This document shows, one piece after another, positions 54,798 through 63,722 of a stretch of 64,000 nt of DNA. Made by a program: the position numbers and the translations under genes. The stretch is taken from the NCBI RefSeq assembly GCF_947492555.1, contig NZ_CANLNE010000003.1:930001-994000 (forward strand). The letters run 5' to 3'. Under the pieces are notes generated by a model that ran no database searches, was not told the origin of the DNA, and saw nothing but the letters and a program-made list of their open reading frames with translations. The stretch's first letter is position 1. Every line of letters begins with the position of its first letter. This stretch comes from an uncultured Roseobacter sp. Its GTDB lineage: Bacteria; Pseudomonadota; Alphaproteobacteria; Rhodobacterales; Rhodobacteraceae.

Positions 54798-55777
54798 GCG
54801 GCCACCGAGTGTTCGGAATAACTGACCTCACGGAGCAGACGCATCGTTGTGTCAACGCTGTCCGCAGTCAGGATAGCCCGACGCAAGTGGTCCGCGGTGC
54901 CACAGATGTCCATGTACCACCCCAGATGTTTGCGGGCGACGCGCAGCCCGAGATCCTCTCCGTAAAACCGGATCATCGCGTCATAGTGGCTCTGCACCAT
55001 TTGCGAAAAATCACCGCCTTGCGGGATGACAGGGGCAGCCGTGTCAAAGAGCTCATGCGCGATCTGCGCCAGCAGCCAGGGTTTGCCACGTGCGCCGCGG
55101 CCCACCATGACGCCGTCCGCGCCGGACAGCGTCAAAGCCTCGCGCGCCGACGTCCTGTCGACAATATCGCCATTCGCAATGACCGGGATCTGCACCGCAT
55201 CCTTGACCTGCCGGATAGCCGCCCAATCCGCTTGGCCCTTGTAGAACTGGCACCGCGTACGCCCGTGAATGGTGATCATGGCAATACCTGCCTCTTCGGC
55301 CCGTTTGGCAATCTGCGGCGCGTTCAGCATCGTATCGTCCCAGCCCAGCCGGGTCTTGAGCGTCACCGGGATATCGACCGCCCTCACCACCGCCTCGATC
55401 AGCGTGAGCGCGTGATCGGGCGTGCGCATCAGCGCGGAGCCGGAATAGCCTTGGGTGACCTTTTTGGCGGGACACCCCATGTTGATGTCGATGACCTGCG
55501 CGCCCTGCCCTTCGACCATGCGCGCAGCCTCCGCCATTGGCGCAGCCTCGCGCCCGGCCAGCTGCACCGCCGTGCCGACATGGCCCAGGCCCAGCTCTGC
55601 TTTCTCCCGGCTTCCGGGGCGCGCGTTCAGCATATCGTGGCTGGCCACCATCTCCGACACCACCAGTCCCGCACCAAAAGACGCCACCAGCGTGCGGAAC
55701 GGCAGATCGGTGATTCCGGCCATGGGCGCCAGAAGCACGGGAGGTGTCAAATCGAACGGCAGAGCAACTGAGGTCAA
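54794..55777 (-). CDS. dusB: tRNA-dihydrouridine synthase (NifR3/DusB type)
   Basis: FMN-dependent enzyme that reduces uridine to dihydrouridine in tRNA. The 327-residue TIM-barrel protein has LLAPMAGITDLPFR, the active-site Cys in INMGCPAKKV, the HGRTRCQFYKG segment and GADGVMVGRGARGKPWLL. Both possible starts are TTG: at 55777 (chosen, nearer the usual family length, with AGGA upstream) or 55813. First gene of the dusB-ntrB-ntrC operon, known in Rhodobacter as nifR3. Confidence 0.92.
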   Translation of the reverse strand: MTSVALPFDLTPPVLLAPMAGITDLPFRTLVASFGAGLVVSEMVASHDMLNARPGSREKAELGLGHVGTAVQLAGREAAPMAEAARMVEGQGAQVIDINMGCPAKKVTQGYSGSALMRTPDHALTLIEAVVRAVDIPVTLKTRLGWDDTMLNAPQIAKRAEEAGIAMITIHGRTRCQFYKGQADWAAIRQVKDAVQIPVIANGDIVDRTSAREALTLSGADGVMVGRGARGKPWLLAQIAHELFDTAAPVIPQGGDFSQMVQSHYDAMIRFYGEDLGLRVARKHLGWYMDICGTADHLRRAILTADSVDTTMRLLREVSYSEHSVAA

Positions 55778-55956
55778 ATGCTTAATCCTTGGGCACTGCC
55801 AACGCTTTATCAATTGAGCCGTATTTCCTCAATATTCCAAGGGGCTCAGGCACCGGCTGTCCGGTCAGTATGCACATTTTTTAAGCAAACAGCAGGATCA
55901 ATTGCCTCCGTCCTCGCAAAGGCCTAGATACGGGGCATGTGGGAGCCAGCAGATAC

Positions 55957-56631
55957 ATGAAAATCGCCGCCGTGATTGTTGCCGCCGGGCGTGGTCTGCG
56001 CGCGGGGGCAGGTCAGCCCAAGCAATGGCGTCCCCTGGCGGGTCATTCCAGCGCCTATTTTGCCATGCGGGCGTTTGCTGATCACCCGCAGATCGACCGC
56101 CTCGTGCTGGTCGTGAGCGCGGATGATTTTGCCACGGGAGATTGGCCAACCGAGCCTGCCGCCGACATTGTCGCGGGCGGCGCCTCGCGCAGCGCGTCCG
56201 TCTTTGCAGGGCTTCAGGTGCTGGAAGGTACATGCGATCAAGTGCTGATCCACGATGCCGCGCGGCCCTGCGTGTCGCGCGGCGTGATCGATGGGGTGAT
56301 TGAGGCGCTACGCGATGGACCGGCAGCAGCCCCTGCGGTGCCCGTCGTTGATGCCTTGTGGCGTGGCGACGGCGGCACGGTGGCCGCCGCCGTCCCGCGT
56401 GATGGTCTCTATCGGGCGCAGACCCCGCAGGGGTTTCATCTGGCAGAGATTATCGCCGCGCACCGAACCTGCCTGCAGGGGGCCGCGGACGATGTCGAAC
56501 TGGCGCGTCGCGCCGGTTTGACGGTTGCCATTACGCCGGGCAGCGACGACAATCTGAAAATCACCGTACCGGAAGATTTCATCCGCGCGGAACGTATCCT
56601 GAGGGCAAGAGATGGACATCAGACTGGGTAA
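55957..56631 (+). CDS. ispD: 2-C-methyl-D-erythritol 4-phosphate cytidylyltransferase
   Basis: IspD transfers CMP to methylerythritol phosphate in the MEP route to isoprenoids. The 224-residue protein has the CTP-binding [18 protein letters not shown] (7-24), [15 protein letters not shown], and HDAARPCV, and ends with the VPEDF segment. I start at the ATG at 55957; a GTG six codons earlier is also open. The gene overlaps ispF by 20 nt. In some alphaproteobacteria ispD and ispF are fused; here they are separate but overlapping. Confidence 0.93.
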   Translation: MKIAAVIVAAGRGLRAGAGQPKQWRPLAGHSSAYFAMRAFADHPQIDRLVLVVSADDFATGDWPTEPAADIVAGGASRSASVFAGLQVLEGTCDQVLIHDAARPCVSRGVIDGVIEALRDGPAAAPAVPVVDALWRGDGGTVAAAVPRDGLYRAQTPQGFHLAEIIAAHRTCLQGAADDVELARRAGLTVAITPGSDDNLKITVPEDFIRAERILRARDGHQTG

Positions 56632-57091
56632 CGGATTTGACGTGCACGCCTTTGGTCCGGGCGATCACGTTGTCCTCTGCGGTGTGAAAGTCCCCCATGG
56701 TCAGGGGCTTGTGGGGCATTCCGATGCGGACGTGGCGCTGCACACGATTGCCGATGCGATCTATGGGGCGCTGGCGCAAGGCGACATCGGCCAGCATTTC
56801 CCGCCGAGTGACCCGCAGTGGAAGGGGGCGGCCAGCGACATCTTTCTGCGCCATGCCGTGTCGCTCGCCACCCAGATGGGGTTTGGCATTTCCAACGTGG
56901 ATTGCACGCTGATTTGCGAATCCCCCAAGATCGGTCCCCATGCCACCGCCATGCGGGAAAATCTGGCGCGGATCATGGGGCTGGATGTGGAACGCATATC
57001 GGTCAAGGCGACCACTTCGGAACGGCTTGGCTTTACCGGGCGCGGCGAGGGCATCGCCTGCCTTGCCACCGCTGCGCTGGTGAAACCATGA
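56612..57091 (+). CDS. ispF: 2-C-methyl-D-erythritol 2,4-cyclodiphosphate synthase
   Basis: IspF cyclises CDP-methylerythritol phosphate with release of CMP. The 159-residue protein has the metal-binding [10 protein letters not shown] (Asp and His of DVH), [17 protein letters not shown] (metal His in HSDAD), [10 protein letters not shown], and the C-terminal [20 protein letters not shown]. It overlaps ispD at its start and pgpA at its end (ATGA). Confidence 0.95.
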   Translation: MDIRLGNGFDVHAFGPGDHVVLCGVKVPHGQGLVGHSDADVALHTIADAIYGALAQGDIGQHFPPSDPQWKGAASDIFLRHAVSLATQMGFGISNVDCTLICESPKIGPHATAMRENLARIMGLDVERISVKATTSERLGFTGRGEGIACLATAALVKP

Positions 57092-57585
57092 ACCGCGCGG
57101 CGACCTTGATTGCGACAATGATGGGGGTGGGCTACATCCGCCCTGCGCCGGGCACATGGGGGTCGCTGGTCGCCCTGCCCTGGGGCTGGTTGCTGCATGT
57201 TCTGGGCGGATTCCCCCTCCTCCTGCTGGCTGTTCTGGTCGGGTTCGCCAAGGGCTGGTGGGCGACAGCTATCATGACAAAGGACAGCGTAGATCACGAC
57301 CCCTCGGAGATCGTCGTGGATGAGGTGGTCGGCCAGTGGATAGCGCTGCTGCCGCTGTCCTACGCCGCGTGGTCGATGGGGATGAACATCCTTGCAATGT
57401 GGCCCGGCTGGATCGCCGCCTTCCTCCTGTTCCGCCTCTTCGACATCCTGAAACCGGGGCCGGTTGGCTGGGCAGACCGACGCGGTGACGCCTTGGGCGT
57501 CATGCTGGATGATGTGATCGCGGGCGTTTTCGCGGCGATCGGGGTTCTGATCCTCGCCGGTCTCTACCACGGCGTTTTGGCATGA
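57088..57585 (+). CDS. pgpA: phosphatidylglycerophosphatase A
   Basis: PgpA removes phosphate from phosphatidylglycerophosphate to give phosphatidylglycerol, in the inner membrane. The 165-residue protein begins with the family segment [19 protein letters not shown], has [17 protein letters not shown] (metal/substrate acidic residues), [18 protein letters not shown] and DDVIAGV, with three or four membrane segments between. The ATG at 57088 overlaps the ispF stop; the ORF is open 90 codons further upstream only as the antisense-like shadow of ispF. Confidence 0.93.
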   Translation: MNRAATLIATMMGVGYIRPAPGTWGSLVALPWGWLLHVLGGFPLLLLAVLVGFAKGWWATAIMTKDSVDHDPSEIVVDEVVGQWIALLPLSYAAWSMGMNILAMWPGWIAAFLLFRLFDILKPGPVGWADRRGDALGVMLDDVIAGVFAAIGVLILAGLYHGVLA

Positions 57586-58046
57586 GCCTCGCGCGCGATG
57601 TCCTTGAAAAGGCTGCGGCAGCGCAGATGATGATCACGGCCGCCGAAAGTTGTACCGGGGGCATGGTGATGGCGGCGTTGACCGACATCCCTGGGTCCTC
57701 GTCCGTGGTTGAGCGGGGCTTTGTCACCTATTCCAACGAAGCAAAGACAGAGATGCTGGGTGTGAAACCCGCCACCCTCACCGCCCATGGGGCCGTCTCC
57801 GAAGAGGTGGCGTCCGAGATGGCGCGCGGTGCGCTCGCCGCATCGCGGGCGCAGATTGCGGTGTCGATCACCGGCATCGCCGGGCCCGGTGGGGCGGAGC
57901 ATAAACCTGAAGGTCGGGTCTGTTTCGGAGTGGCGCGCGGCGACACGGTGCAGACGGAAACGGTGGAGTTTGGTGCGCGCGGGCGGGACAATGTACGCGT
58001 CGCCGCACGCGACCACGCGCTACGTCTTTTGCGCGACGGGCTTTGA
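57582..58046 (+). CDS. pncC: nicotinamide-nucleotide amidohydrolase (PncC/CinA C-terminal type)
   Basis: A 154-residue single-domain CinA family protein; such proteins deamidate nicotinamide mononucleotide to nicotinate mononucleotide in NAD salvage. Family segments: TAAESCTGGMVMAALTDIPGSSSVVERGFVTYSNEAK (about 17-53), VSEEVASEMARGAL and SITGIAGPGGAEHKPEGRV. It has only the amidase domain, without the N-terminal MoaB-like part of full CinA. It overlaps pgpA by 4 nt, and its end overlaps the convergent MmgE/PrpD gene by 27 nt. Confidence 0.93.
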   Translation: MSLARDVLEKAAAAQMMITAAESCTGGMVMAALTDIPGSSSVVERGFVTYSNEAKTEMLGVKPATLTAHGAVSEEVASEMARGALAASRAQIAVSITGIAGPGGAEHKPEGRVCFGVARGDTVQTETVEFGARGRDNVRVAARDHALRLLRDGL

Positions 58047-59330
58047 TGTCTGCAAAACTGTCGTAAAACCTGCAAGATCGCCAGACGCGACGGACTGCCA
58101 GAGCACATCGGCTTGTTTCTCGCCCAGAAATCCGCGCGCCTTGTCTCTCAGTTTTTGACGTCGGACGTCAAAGGGCACGGGCGAGGCCAGATCGTAACAA
58201 CCGTTGATGACCTCTCCGGACGTCAACGCAAGCTCGATACGACATTGCATTTCTGACAGCAGCGCATCCTCCGCGATGTCGATCTTTTGCCGCAAGGCAA
58301 CCAGTGCCGGATCCTGCGCCATTGCGTCGGAGAAATTTTCGGTGCGGCCTGTATCGATGCCTGACAACGCCATCGCTGCCGTGTGGCGATAGCTGAATTT
58401 GGCCGCAAGCCCGGTGTCGGGATCGGGCTTGTTGCAGACGCTCATCCATCTGGGATGCGTGAATACCGAAACGCGCTCAATCTGTTCGATCTCAATATCA
58501 ACCTCGCGCAGCGCCTCCAGCATCGCGTGGAGCCCGTGGCAGCAGGCGTGGAATTTGTGGCTGATGGTCATGATTTGCCAGGGCGGCGTGCTCAGATGTG
58601 CCAGATGCTCCGTTGATCCGGTTGCGTGATGTGTCTCTGCAAAGCCCAGCGGTCCGGCAAGCCCGTCCGCGGCACCGGTCAGCCCGGCCCGCGCCCAGAG
58701 GGCCGCTTCCACCCCGCTGCGCGCGGCAAGGCCTGCGTTCATCGGCTTGCCGCCCGTGCCGAATTGCGCCTTCAGACCAGAAGCCAGGGAGGCGCAAAGC
58801 CCAAGTGCGTGACGAATCTGACCCGGTGACAGCGCCAGCAAACGGGCCGCTGCCAGCGTCGCCCCGAAAGCGCCCGCCGTCGCGGTCTGGTGAAACCCCA
58901 CCTGGTAGTGATCCCGGCCCAGCCACAGCCCCACGTGGATCGAGGCCTCGACCCCGATCAGCGCCGCCGCCAGCAGATCGTCGAAGGACGCCCCCGACCG
59001 TTCCGCAACCGCCAGCGCGGCGGGGACAACGGCAACTGACGGGTGACCGATATGCGCAAAATGAGTGTCGTCAAAGTCCAGCGCATGGCTCAGCGTGCCA
59101 TTGACGAGGGCCGCCGTGGAGGCAGGTGCAGCGCCGCCGCCTAAGATCGTTGCCTCTGTCGCACCGCCCGCCCGGGTCACTGCGGCACAGAACCCCGCGA
59201 ACTCGGCCTCCTGCGCGCCGGCAATGCCGCATGTCGCCCAGTCAAAGAGAGACAGCCGCATCATCTCCAGCGCGTCGCGGTCGGGATCTGCCCCGGTGAA
59301 GGCGATCAGTCTGTCGGTGATCCCCATCAT
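58020..59330 (-). CDS. MmgE/PrpD family protein
   Basis: A 436-residue protein of the MmgE/PrpD family, which includes 2-methylcitrate dehydratase and cis-aconitate decarboxylase. Family features: VNGTLSHALDFDDTHFAHIGHPSVAVVPAALA (about 77-108, with the substrate-binding DFDDTH), the GFHQTATAGAFGATLAAARLL segment and the SHKFHACCHGLHAML region. No prpB/prpC is adjacent, so the substrate is unclear. Start at 59330 with AAGGA 8 nt upstream; the longer frame begins in coq10. Located 22 nt behind coq10. Confidence 0.88.
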   Translation of the reverse strand: MMGITDRLIAFTGADPDRDALEMMRLSLFDWATCGIAGAQEAEFAGFCAAVTRAGGATEATILGGGAAPASTAALVNGTLSHALDFDDTHFAHIGHPSVAVVPAALAVAERSGASFDDLLAAALIGVEASIHVGLWLGRDHYQVGFHQTATAGAFGATLAAARLLALSPGQIRHALGLCASLASGLKAQFGTGGKPMNAGLAARSGVEAALWARAGLTGAADGLAGPLGFAETHHATGSTEHLAHLSTPPWQIMTISHKFHACCHGLHAMLEALREVDIEIEQIERVSVFTHPRWMSVCNKPDPDTGLAAKFSYRHTAAMALSGIDTGRTENFSDAMAQDPALVALRQKIDIAEDALLSEMQCRIELALTSGEVINGCYDLASPVPFDVRRQKLRDKARGFLGEKQADVLWQSVASGDLAGFTTVLQTSKPVAQKT

Positions 59331-59352
59331 TGCCGGTCCTTCGCTGAGCAGA

Positions 59353-59808
59353 TCAAACCTGCTGCGTACCGTAGAGCGCCTGGGCGCGGGTTTCAAAGGC
59401 GCGCACGATCCGCTGCATCGCCTCATTGAAGACCACCCCGATCAGGCGCTGCAAAATCATGTTGCGAAAGGCAAAATCGACAAAGAAGCTGACCTCGCAG
59501 CCCTCCGGCACATCGCGAAACGCCCAGTTGGATTTCATGTAGCGAAACGGCCCGTCGAGGTATTCGGTGTCGATCTTCTTGTCGTCGGGCATCAACACCA
59601 CGCGGCTGGTAAACCGCTCGCGGAAAACCTTGAAGCTGATCACCAGGTCGGCCTCCATCACCTGCGTGTTGCCCTGCGGGGTCACCGACTTTACCCGTGC
59701 CGCGGAACACCAGGGCAGAAACTCCGGATAACTGCCCACATCGGCCACGAGATCATACATTTGCTGGGCGCTGTAGGGGAGTGTTCGGGTTTCGGCGTGC
59801 GTGGGCAT
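59353..59808 (-). CDS. coenzyme Q-binding protein COQ10/RatA family (START fold)
   Basis: A 151-residue START-domain protein of the COQ10/RatA family, typified by RTLPYSAQQMYDLVADVGSYPEFLPWC (9-35), FRERFTSRVVL, LDGPFRYMKSNWAF and FAFRNMILQRLIGVVF. COQ10 binds ubiquinone and supports respiration; RatA in E. coli has been linked to ribosome association. The COQ10 role is more likely here. In this lineage it sits near lipA and hpt. Confidence 0.9.
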   Translation of the reverse strand: MPTHAETRTLPYSAQQMYDLVADVGSYPEFLPWCSAARVKSVTPQGNTQVMEADLVISFKVFRERFTSRVVLMPDDKKIDTEYLDGPFRYMKSNWAFRDVPEGCEVSFFVDFAFRNMILQRLIGVVFNEAMQRIVRAFETRAQALYGTQQV

Positions 59809-59877
59809 TGATTTGTCAGGTTGTGAAGGTTAGCCATCCATGTGCTTTGTCCGCTTGCCAAGATCAAGGTCTAACCC

Positions 59878-60420
59878 ATGCCCACGCGTCCTTATGTCAT
59901 AGACGAAATGATCTCGGCCAAGGCGATTGCCGCGCGGATCGAGGATCTGTGCCGCGAGATTCAGGGCGAGTTCAAGGACACCGACAAGCTGGTTGTTGTC
60001 GGTCTGCTGCGCGGCAGCTTTGTCTTTATCGCCGATCTGGTGCGCGAGCTGGATCTGCCGATCGAGGTCGATTTTCTCGAAGCCTCAAGCTATGGAGACG
60101 GCATGGAAAGCACGCGGGAAGTTCGCATTCTCAAGGACTTACGCGGTGCCATCGAAGGCCGCGATGTGCTGGTGGTCGAGGATATCGTCGACACCGGCCA
60201 CACGCTGAACCACGTGACACACCTCCTCGACAGCCGCCTGCCCGCACGCCTGAAATCCATTGCCCTGCTCGATAAACCCAGCCGACGAGAAGTGGACTTC
60301 AAAGCCGATTGGACCGGCTTTGAAATACCAGATGAATTTGTCGTGGGCTATGGGATCGATTTTGCCCAGCGGAACCGAAATCTGCCGTTCATCGGCAAGG
60401 TGAGGTTCACGCAGGACTAG
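59878..60420 (+). CDS. hpt: hypoxanthine phosphoribosyltransferase
   Basis: Purine salvage enzyme making IMP (and possibly GMP) from hypoxanthine/guanine and PRPP. The 180-residue protein has [20 protein letters not shown], the flexible-loop SSYGDG, the PRPP motif [14 protein letters not shown] (about 98-111) and the C-terminal [13 protein letters not shown] [25 protein letters not shown] lies upstream of the ATG. Divergent from coq10. Confidence 0.94.
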   Translation: MPTRPYVIDEMISAKAIAARIEDLCREIQGEFKDTDKLVVVGLLRGSFVFIADLVRELDLPIEVDFLEASSYGDGMESTREVRILKDLRGAIEGRDVLVVEDIVDTGHTLNHVTHLLDSRLPARLKSIALLDKPSRREVDFKADWTGFEIPDEFVVGYGIDFAQRNRNLPFIGKVRFTQD

Positions 60421-60432
60421 GCGCGCCGGAGG

Positions 60433-60612
60433 TCAGACTTTCGCCCGGCCCTGGCCAGTTTTCCGCACAACGGAAAGAGTATCCTGCGCGTCGCGTGCCA
60501 TGATGGCAAAAATCGCGTCATCAATGTGGTGGCTTGCAACGTCATAGCGTTTTCGGTCGAGTGCGCAATTAATGTCACGCAGGGCCAGAATTGCCCAATG
60601 GATATCGGTCAT
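60433..60612 (-). CDS. 59-residue small protein of unknown function
   Basis: A short minus-strand frame in the 300-bp gap between hpt and lipA. The product starts MTDIHWAILALRDINCALDR and ends KTGQGRAKV; the first 45 residues look like two amphipathic helices. It has an AAGG ribosome site about 8-12 nt upstream of the ATG, codon use like the neighbours, and it fills an otherwise empty gap. I do not recognise it. It is downstream of lipA on the same strand. Confidence 0.6.
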   Translation of the reverse strand: MTDIHWAILALRDINCALDRKRYDVASHHIDDAIFAIMARDAQDTLSVVRKTGQGRAKV

Positions 60613-60723
60613 CTTATCTGCCTTGGAGAGTTTACAATTACCCTCCCCGACTACACAACCATCGCGATAAATGTCACGGGAATGAAACGGGGAATTTCCC
60701 CCATTAACGCAACGTCACGTTGA

Positions 60724-61683
60724 TCAGGCGATGCCCAGCTTGCGATTCCGGGCTGCGCGGAGTTGGGCGAAGTCGTCCCCCGCGTGATAGGATGACCGTG
60801 TCAAAGGCGTGGCCGAGACCATCAGAAAGCCTTTGCCGTAGGCTGCCTTTTCATAGGTCGCGAATTCGTCCGGGTGTACGAATCGGTCCACGCGGTGGTG
60901 TTTCGGCGTGGGCTGCAGATACTGCCCGATGGTCAGGAAATCGATGTCGGCGGCACGCATGTCCTCCATCACCTGCATCACGGCCTGCTTGTCCTCGCCC
61001 AGACCCACCATGATGCCCGATTTTGTGAACATTGACGGATCCAGTTCCTTCACCCGTTGCAAGAGCCGCAGGGAATGGAAGTAGCGCGCACCCGGGCGGA
61101 CCTCGGGGTAGAGGCCGGGTACCGTTTCGAGATTGTGATTAAAGACATCGGGACGCGCCTCGACAACGACCTCCAGCGCTTCCGGGCCACATTTGATGAA
61201 ATCGGGTGTCAGGATTTCAATCGTGGTGTCGGGGCTACGGTGACGTATGGCGCGAATCGTCTGGGCAAAGTGATCGGCACCACCGTCTTCCACATCGTCG
61301 CGGTCCACGGAGGTGATGACCACGTGATTCAACCCCAGCTTCTCAACGGCATGGGCGACACGGCCGGGTTCAAAGGCGTCCAGCGCTTCGGGCGGTTTGC
61401 CGGTGGCGATGTTGCAGAAGGTGCAGGCGCGCGTACACACCTCGCCCATGATCATCATGGTGGCGTGACCCTGGCTCCAGCATTCGCCGACGTTGGGACA
61501 TCCGGCCTCTTCACAAACGGTGACGAGATTATTGTCCCGCATGATCCGCGCGGTTTCGGCATATCCCTGCCCGCCCGGTGCCTTGACGCGAATCCAATCG
61601 GGTTTCTTGGGCTGCGGATTGTCCGGGCGCCGCGCCTTTTCAGGGTGGCGCTGTTCGGGGATTTTCAGATCGCGTGGGGCCAT
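60724..61683 (-). CDS. lipA: lipoyl synthase
   Basis: Radical SAM enzyme inserting sulfur at C6 and C8 of octanoyl groups on lipoyl domains. The 319-residue protein has the auxiliary cluster [12 protein letters not shown] (C57, C62, C68), the radical SAM cluster CTRACTFC (C83, C87, C90) and the C-terminal SSYHAG serine ligand region. Length is standard. Start at 61683, with AAGGAG 9 nt upstream, rather than the earlier ATG of the longer frame. Confidence 0.97.
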   Translation of the reverse strand: MAPRDLKIPEQRHPEKARRPDNPQPKKPDWIRVKAPGGQGYAETARIMRDNNLVTVCEEAGCPNVGECWSQGHATMMIMGEVCTRACTFCNIATGKPPEALDAFEPGRVAHAVEKLGLNHVVITSVDRDDVEDGGADHFAQTIRAIRHRSPDTTIEILTPDFIKCGPEALEVVVEARPDVFNHNLETVPGLYPEVRPGARYFHSLRLLQRVKELDPSMFTKSGIMVGLGEDKQAVMQVMEDMRAADIDFLTIGQYLQPTPKHHRVDRFVHPDEFATYEKAAYGKGFLMVSATPLTRSSYHAGDDFAQLRAARNRKLGIA

Positions 61684-61817
61684 GAAAAATGCTCCTTCAC
61701 ATCCGGATGTATGAGACATCCCGGGTCGATCAAGGTGTAGACGATGTCAGGGGTGAGGTTCAACCACGAGGCAATGTCGCGGGCTGCATGGCAGATGTGC
61801 GTCAGACGCCATGCAAA

Positions 61818-61845
61818 ACGGGGCGCGCTTTTCAACGCCCCCCGT
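61818..61845 (-). terminator. probable terminator behind the gafA-like gene
   Basis: ACGGGGCG (61818-61825) can pair with CGCCCC...CGT (61836-61845, two extra C residues) across a loop of about 10 nt, and on the minus strand the stem is followed by TTTT. It lies 30 nt past the stop of the DUF6456 gene and 140 nt before lipA. Short T-run and imperfect stem keep confidence moderate. Confidence 0.5.
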
Positions 61846-61874
61846 CTCAGGTCTCGATTGCCTGCCTTGTTATT

Positions 61875-63053
61875 CTATCCGATGAGCGGCCCGCCGGGGC
61901 CGATGGTTTCATCATAGTGCCGTTTCAGCCGCATCAGCGCGATCCGCAGCACGATCTTGCCCGACCGCGCGGACCAGCCCAGCTTTTTCTCGGCCGTTTC
62001 AAGCCCTTCGAGGTAGCAGCAGCAGCGTAACACCACATCCGAGAGGCCCGGCCCAAGGTCGGACAGCGCATCCGCCACCCGTTTGCGCGCATTGGAGGGG
62101 CCGTCACCCACGCCGCTGTCCGGCACGAAACTGCCCCGCCCGCCTGCTGTCAGGAATCGATCCCAGTTTTGAGCCACGCGCGGGCCCATTTGCGCCAGCT
62201 CAAAGTCCTCGCGCAGGCGTTCGCCGACGGTGACCAGATCGTCGTTGAGGAAGGGCTCGCCGTTCTTATCCCGCCGCCGGGCCAGGGCCGTCAGCGGGCT
62301 TTCCGCCAGATTGTACCGCATGCGGCGCGGACGTCCGGTGTCGATATCAGGCAATATTTTTTCGCCCCAGCTGCGATGCTGGCCGGCGAAATCAGTTGGT
62401 GCCTCGGCAAATCCGCTTGCCGTGGTGCCGCCTTCCTCGTCCAGCATGTCTTCGAGCGCCGCGCGCCCGGCCGGGGTGATCGAATATCGGGTGATTTTAC
62501 CCGTCGTCTGGGCCGAAATCCATTCCTTCAGCGCCATGGCTTCGGCAATCTGGCGGGACACAACCCCGGTTCGCGTCGCCTGTCCGCCGGCCCCGTCCCG
62601 CACGATCACGGCTTTCTCCATCTCGGCGGCCACGGCAAGCACTGCGCCGGTCTCACATAGGCGGCGCAGAACGCGTGCGCCTTCCGCCATCAGCACGTCT
62701 TCACTGGGCGGGTTGTCCGAAGGTGACGTCGGAGCAGATATTCTGTCTTGGAAGCTCATGCGCGGAAGATCCTTTTCGTTCACTTTGGCGGCGTTGGAAC
62801 GGGGAACAAAATGCGCGGCACCCAGTGATTTGAGCGCCGCATCGACCAATGGATCGTCCCGCCTCGTTTCAACCCGCCGTATCTGGCGTAGAATGGTTGA
62901 GGCGTGGCAGCCTGCCGCCCGGGCGAGGGCCCGGATTGGCAAACCGGCTTCGGTATGAGCCAGATACACCTGTGCCGCTGCGGGTACCCAGTCGGGCAGT
63001 GTTGCCTCGAGTGTGTCGCAGCCGCGTGAGGGGGTCATCTCCAGCTCTTTCAT
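61875..63053 (-). CDS. gafA: GafA-like transcriptional regulator (DUF6456), probable gene transfer agent activator
   Basis: A 392-residue DNA-binding protein. The N-terminal part (about 20-70) is a helix-turn-helix of the AARAAGCHASTILRQIRRVE kind; the middle (about 120-230) looks like a winged helix (GVVSRQIAEAMALKEWIS, then ITRYSITPAGRAALEDML); the C-terminal 150 residues (MRYNLAESPLTALARRRDKNG onward, with ERLREDFELAQMGPRVAQNWDRF and CCYLEGLETAEKKLGWSARSG) form the DUF6456 domain. This layout is that of Rhodobacter capsulatus GafA (rcc01865), direct activator of the gene transfer agent; Caulobacter has it split as GafY and GafZ. Start 63053 or 63038. Divergent from the DUF6477 gene, with CtrA-box-like sites between. 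Confidence 0.78.
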   Translation of the reverse strand: MKELEMTPSRGCDTLEATLPDWVPAAAQVYLAHTEAGLPIRALARAAGCHASTILRQIRRVETRRDDPLVDAALKSLGAAHFVPRSNAAKVNEKDLPRMSFQDRISAPTSPSDNPPSEDVLMAEGARVLRRLCETGAVLAVAAEMEKAVIVRDGAGGQATRTGVVSRQIAEAMALKEWISAQTTGKITRYSITPAGRAALEDMLDEEGGTTASGFAEAPTDFAGQHRSWGEKILPDIDTGRPRRMRYNLAESPLTALARRRDKNGEPFLNDDLVTVGERLREDFELAQMGPRVAQNWDRFLTAGGRGSFVPDSGVGDGPSNARKRVADALSDLGPGLSDVVLRCCCYLEGLETAEKKLGWSARSGKIVLRIALMRLKRHYDETIGPGGPLIG

Positions 63054-63124
63054 ATGATCCGATCCGGCGTCATAGCATGCCTTAGTTGTGCCATAATTCA
63101 AAACACAACCTAAAGACGAATTGG

Positions 63125-63139
63125 TTACCCGTTCGTTAA
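63125..63139. promoter_or_regulatory. near-consensus CtrA box (gafA-proximal)
   Basis: TTAC-CCGTTCG-TTAA matches the CtrA site TTAA-N7-TTAA at seven of eight fixed bases with the exact 7-nt spacing. It lies 72 bp upstream of the gafA-like ATG at 63053, in an otherwise non-coding divergent region. CtrA binding is inferred from the motif and from R. capsulatus, where gafA is CtrA-dependent. Confidence 0.55.
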
Positions 63140-63306
63140 CAGTTTCTGATTTGAGGATTATTGTCTCTAAATTATAAACAGTATTTAAACCTCCGCGCGG
63201 CGCTAAACGCGCTGCCGCAACAGGCAGGCAACCGGGCGAACTCCGCATTCTGCGGGCCAGTTGGATATTTCGATCCTTGTCTAAATTCCCACCCTTCTCA
63301 GAGTGT

Positions 63307-63321
63307 TAACAAGTTCCTAAG
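63307..63321. promoter_or_regulatory. near-consensus CtrA box (DUF6477-proximal)
   Basis: TTAA-CAAGTTC-CTAA, again seven of eight bases of TTAA-N7-TTAA at exact spacing. It lies 110 bp upstream of the DUF6477 ATG. With the site at 63125-63139 it flanks the 377-bp divergent region from both sides, one site per gene. Confidence 0.5.
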
Positions 63322-63430
63322 CCCCCCGAGCGTGGCTCTACGTGCCTGCGCAACAGGCAGGACGCCCGTGTAATATCGCAATCGTCGGGGAGAAAATCCC
63401 CTGGGGATAGACGGTACAAAGGAATGTCCA

Positions 63431-63721
63431 ATGCAAGACCTGCTCTCAATGCTGCACGCCATTCGTCGGCCACAACTTTTGATGCGCGCTGCGCGGATCG
63501 GCGCGGAGGACTACCGACGCACGGTACATTTGCCCCGGCTGCTGGGGTATGGTGTTTTGCCGCGTCACGGGGCAGCATTGTTTCGCTTGATCGAGATTGA
63601 AGCCGATCTGAACGCGCAGCGGACTGGTGGGGATACCAGTTACAGCCTGATCCGCCACGTGGACGTGTTGATCGCCATGCTGGGTGAGGCCCGCGTGCTG
63701 CGCGCCTCGCAGGCTGCATAG
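63431..63721 (+). CDS. DUF6477 family protein, divergent partner of gafA
   Basis: A 96-residue cytoplasmic protein, MQDLLSMLHAIRRPQLLMRA, mostly helical, with LLMRAARIGAEDYRR, then LPRLLGYGVLPRHGAALFRLIEIEADLN and YSLIRHVDVLIAMLGEARVL. I recognise it as the Rhodobacterales-specific DUF6477 family. In R. capsulatus the gene beside gafA (rcc01866) was implicated in gene transfer agent production together with it; I believe it is this family. AAGGA lies 8 nt upstream of the ATG. Biochemical role unknown. Confidence 0.85.
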   Translation: MQDLLSMLHAIRRPQLLMRAARIGAEDYRRTVHLPRLLGYGVLPRHGAALFRLIEIEADLNAQRTGGDTSYSLIRHVDVLIAMLGEARVLRASQAA

Positions 63722-63722
63722 A

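Noticed and set aside
60690-60706. GGGGAAATTCCCC hairpin just downstream of lipA
   Set aside because: The stem is only about 5 bp with a 3-nt loop and is not followed by a T-run, so I do not call it a terminator.
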